This document shows positions 62,009-64,000 of a stretch of DNA of 64,000 nucleotides, piece by piece. The notes below the pieces were generated by a model that searched no databases, was not told where the DNA came from, and saw only the letters and a list, made by a program, of their open reading frames with translations. The DNA is taken from the NCBI RefSeq assembly GCF_002088935.1, contig NZ_NCSS01000006.1, positions 2,450,407-2,514,406 on the forward strand, written 5' to 3'. The stretch comes from Henriciella litoralis. GTDB lineage: Bacteria > Pseudomonadota > Alphaproteobacteria > Caulobacterales > Hyphomonadaceae. Both the position numbers and the translations under genes were made by a program. The first letter of the stretch is position 1. Each line of letters starts with the position of its first letter.

Positions 62009-63448
62009 TCAGTTCTGGTGGCCGGTATAGGATTCTTCGGTGATGATTTCATCGCTGACTTTTTTCGAAAGCGTCTCGTCTTCATGGACGAGGCGTTTTT
62101 TCTTCCAGTCTCCTTTCGCGATGATCGCGATGCTGACCAGTGACACGATCAGATAGCTGATCGGGAAGGCCCACCAGACGCCATTGAGGCCAAGGCTGGT
62201 ATTCTGCGACAGGATATAGGCGAGCGGAAACAGGATCACCCATTGCGAGATGATCGTGATCATCATCGTGGTCAGCATGTTGCCCGACGCACGTAATACG
62301 CCGCTTAGCGCGAACTGAACGCCCAGCAGACCCCAGGCCAGCGAAACGGTCCGAAGGAAGGTCGCGCCGGTTCTGATGACATCCTCTTCGCCTGGGACGA
62401 AGAAGGCCACAAAGTGCGGAGCGAAGGCAAAGACGATAATGCCGAACACGCTGAGTACGCAAAAGGAGACCATTGCGCCAAGTCGGCCAATCTTCTCAGC
62501 CCGGTCCATCTGGCCCGCGCCAATGTTCTGTCCAACCAGTGTCGAGATCGCCATTGAGAGGCCCATAGCCGGGATCATCGCGACCTGGATCATGTTTGAG
62601 CCGACGCCGTAGGACGCAATCGCCATTGTCCCGAAGCTCGCGATCAGGAAGGTCATGATGATCAGGCCAAAGGCGCGCGCCGACATTTCTATTGAGGCGG
62701 GCAGCCCGAGGAAAAAGGCCTTGCGAATGAAGGCGAGATCCGGCTTGAAATTCTTCAGGGAAATCTTGATGCCGAACCGGCCGCCAAACAGCACCGCGAA
62801 GCCGATCAGCGCGGCAACGCTTTGGGTGGCCAGTGTCGCCAAGGCTGCGCCCATAACGCCCATGGCAGGCACGGGGCCCCAGCCAAAAATGAAAAGCGGA
62901 TCGAGAAAGAAGTTTGCGATCACCGTCCCGAAGACAATCATGATCGGCAATTTCATCTCGCCGATCCCGCGCATGACTGACTGGAACATGATGAAGGTGA
63001 AGCTGAACACCAGACCGGCGAAAGCGACGTGAAGATAGCCCTTGGCGCCTGCATAAACTTCCGGTGTCACGCCCATCAGCTTAAGCAAAAAAGGCGTTGC
63101 GACATAGCCGACCGCGCCCAGCAGGAGGGAGGTCATCACCACCATCAGCATGGTCTGTCCCGCGACATGGTTGACCATCTCGCTGTTCCGCGCGCCAAAA
63201 TACTGCGCAATCAGGATTGAGCCTGCGATACCAAGGCCGGAGCCGACCGCAATCGTCAGAAAGATCACAGGAAACGAGATCGACACCGCTGCAATGGCCG
63301 CATCGCCCAGCCGGCCGACCCAGAACGCGTCGATCAGCTGATAGGCGGACTGCAGCACATTCGCCAAAATGATGGGCACGGCCAGCAGCATCAGCGAGCG
63401 CAGGACAGGGCCTTCCAGAAGCGCAGCCGCGCGTGCAGATTTCGTCAT
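62009..63448 (-). CDS. MATE family efflux transporter
   Basis: Inner-membrane drug/sodium antiporter of 479 residues with about 12 helices. The opening LRSLMLLAVPIILANVLQSAY, FWVGRLGDAAIAAVSI and SAYGVGSNMI-like middle part fit NorM/DinF-type proteins. It probably uses a Na+ or H+ gradient to export organic cations; substrates cannot be predicted. It lies 38 bp downstream of the ABC ATPase gene and may be co-transcribed. Its 3' end carries the terminator of the convergent GST gene on the other strand. Confidence 0.93.
   Translation of the reverse strand: MTKSARAAALLEGPVLRSLMLLAVPIILANVLQSAYQLIDAFWVGRLGDAAIAAVSISFPVIFLTIAVGSGLGIAGSILIAQYFGARNSEMVNHVAGQTMLMVVMTSLLLGAVGYVATPFLLKLMGVTPEVYAGAKGYLHVAFAGLVFSFTFIMFQSVMRGIGEMKLPIMIVFGTVIANFFLDPLFIFGWGPVPAMGVMGAALATLATQSVAALIGFAVLFGGRFGIKISLKNFKPDLAFIRKAFFLGLPASIEMSARAFGLIIMTFLIASFGTMAIASYGVGSNMIQVAMIPAMGLSMAISTLVGQNIGAGQMDRAEKIGRLGAMVSFCVLSVFGIIVFAFAPHFVAFFVPGEEDVIRTGATFLRTVSLAWGLLGVQFALSGVLRASGNMLTTMMITIISQWVILFPLAYILSQNTSLGLNGVWWAFPISYLIVSLVSIAIIAKGDWKKKRLVHEDETLSKKVSDEIITEESYTGHQN
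62071..62101 (+). terminator. Intrinsic terminator of the GST gene, inside the MATE coding region
   Basis: GCGTCTCGTC pairs with GACGAGGCGT (two G-T pairs) around TTCATG, followed by TTTTT on the + strand. It lies 80 bases beyond the GST stop, within codons of the MATE gene read from the other strand. Confidence 0.7.
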
Positions 63449-63486
63449 TTACTATCGCCCCCTGAAGTTAGGCGACTACAATTATA

Positions 63487-64000
63487 TCAGGCTGCCTCGG
63501 TTGTCATGGCGACAAACACGTCTTCCAGCTTTGGCTGGTCGGTCGAGAGGTCAGCCACGCCAATCCCGGCATCGCGGACCTGTTCCAGCAGACGCCCGAT
63601 CCCTGTCTCGCTATTGCGATAGGTGATCTGAAGCTCGCCGGTTTTCAGAAGCTCGATATTGAGATGCTTCAGACTGTCTGGGATCGTCGCAACCGTTTCG
63701 CGGGGCACGACGCGCAGAAGGCGCTGGTCGAGCCGCGAAAGGAGTTTCGGCGTCGGCTCGCAGGCGATGATGTCACCATGATTGACGATCGCAATCTCGT
63801 CGCAAAGCTCTTCAGCCTCTTCCAGATAGTGTGTGGTGAGAATGATCGTCGTGCCTTCGTCATGCAGACGGCGGACATATTGCCAGAGTGAGCGACGCAG
63901 CTCGACATCGACACCGGCGGTCGGCTCATCGAGGATCAAGACAGGTGGATTATGCACCAGCGCCTTGGCGATCATCACGCGGCGCTTCATGCCACCTGAG
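63487..64000 (-). CDS. ABC transporter ATP-binding protein (5' end cut by window)
   Basis: The last 171 codons of an ABC ATPase. The signature LSGGMKRRVMIAKALVHNPP is at the right edge, followed by Walker B LILDEPTAGVD and the switch TTHYLEEAEELCD. The C-terminal 80 residues form a regulatory tail, as in multidrug or daunorubicin-type (DrrA/YadG) ATPases. The Walker A region lies beyond the window. The permease would be expected upstream; downstream lies the MATE gene. Confidence 0.92.
   Translation of the reverse strand, partial: SGGMKRRVMIAKALVHNPPVLILDEPTAGVDVELRRSLWQYVRRLHDEGTTIILTTHYLEEAEELCDEIAIVNHGDIIACEPTPKLLSRLDQRLLRVVPRETVATIPDSLKHLNIELLKTGELQITYRNSETGIGRLLEQVRDAGIGVADLSTDQPKLEDVFVAMTTEAA

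Overview
The window looks like chromosomal DNA of a GC-rich alphaproteobacterium, most likely a stalked or budding relative of Caulobacter in the Hyphomonadaceae/Maricaulales range. This is an inference from gene content and order. The evidence is a Caulobacter-like Fur, a TIGR02300 zinc-ribbon acidic protein, a DUF1150 protein, the order tsaB-rimI-fur-miaB-phoH-ybeY-corC-lnt-XRE-metK, and fabA next to fabI. No rRNA is present and there is one tRNA gene.

Region 1 (1-16.5 kb) is mixed metabolism. It holds a TonB-dependent siderophore receptor (cut by the left edge) behind two Fur-box-like sites, aroA, the TIGR02300 gene, tRNA-Ala(GGC) with a strong terminator, a ferredoxin-NADP-reductase-like flavoprotein, DUF1150, an S9 peptidase, a 2-hydroxyacid dehydrogenase, an SH3 protein, fabA and fabI. 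A repeat-rich stretch follows, with a YjhX-type gene, an SDR, a decayed quinone-reductase-like pseudogene carrying a heptanucleotide tandem repeat, a nitroreductase, and a uridine kinase flanked by two CAP-domain paralogues.

Region 2 (16.7-36.8 kb) is the translation and RNA cluster, read leftwards: cspA | rimP-nusA-ylxR-infB | ycxB-like-rbfA | truB | rpsO-pnp. It is split by unrelated genes. An AIPR-family gene (predicted phage defence, AT-rich, with a PD-(D/E)XK-like N-terminal motif), mscS, mntP, an AraC regulator and a small membrane protein lie between rbfA and truB. An acyltransferase, a spermidine-synthase-like gene and a lipoprotein lie between truB and rpsO.

Region 3 (37-50.5 kb) is the conserved leftward cluster nfuA-rutE-tsaB-rimI-fur-miaB-phoH-ybeY-corC-lnt-XRE-metK, then trmB. 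Several genes overlap by 1-4 bases. It covers iron control, tRNA and rRNA maturation, lipoprotein acylation and SAM synthesis. Fur from this cluster is the likely regulator of the receptor at the left edge.

Region 4 (50.5-64 kb) holds four membrane-anchored or lipoprotein genes of unknown function, a hydrolase, two AMP-forming CoA ligases, a TrmO-type gene, a sulfotransferase/aminotransferase pair, a GST with an extra C-terminal domain, a MATE pump and an ABC ATPase cut by the right edge.

The most interesting structure is a family of 34-bp REP-like palindromes that always occur as inverted pairs: four pairs are seen. One pair encloses a GIY-YIG nuclease gene and supplies its last codons and stop; the other three enclose only 24-60 bp. 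This suggests a nuclease-encoding element with short non-autonomous derivatives.
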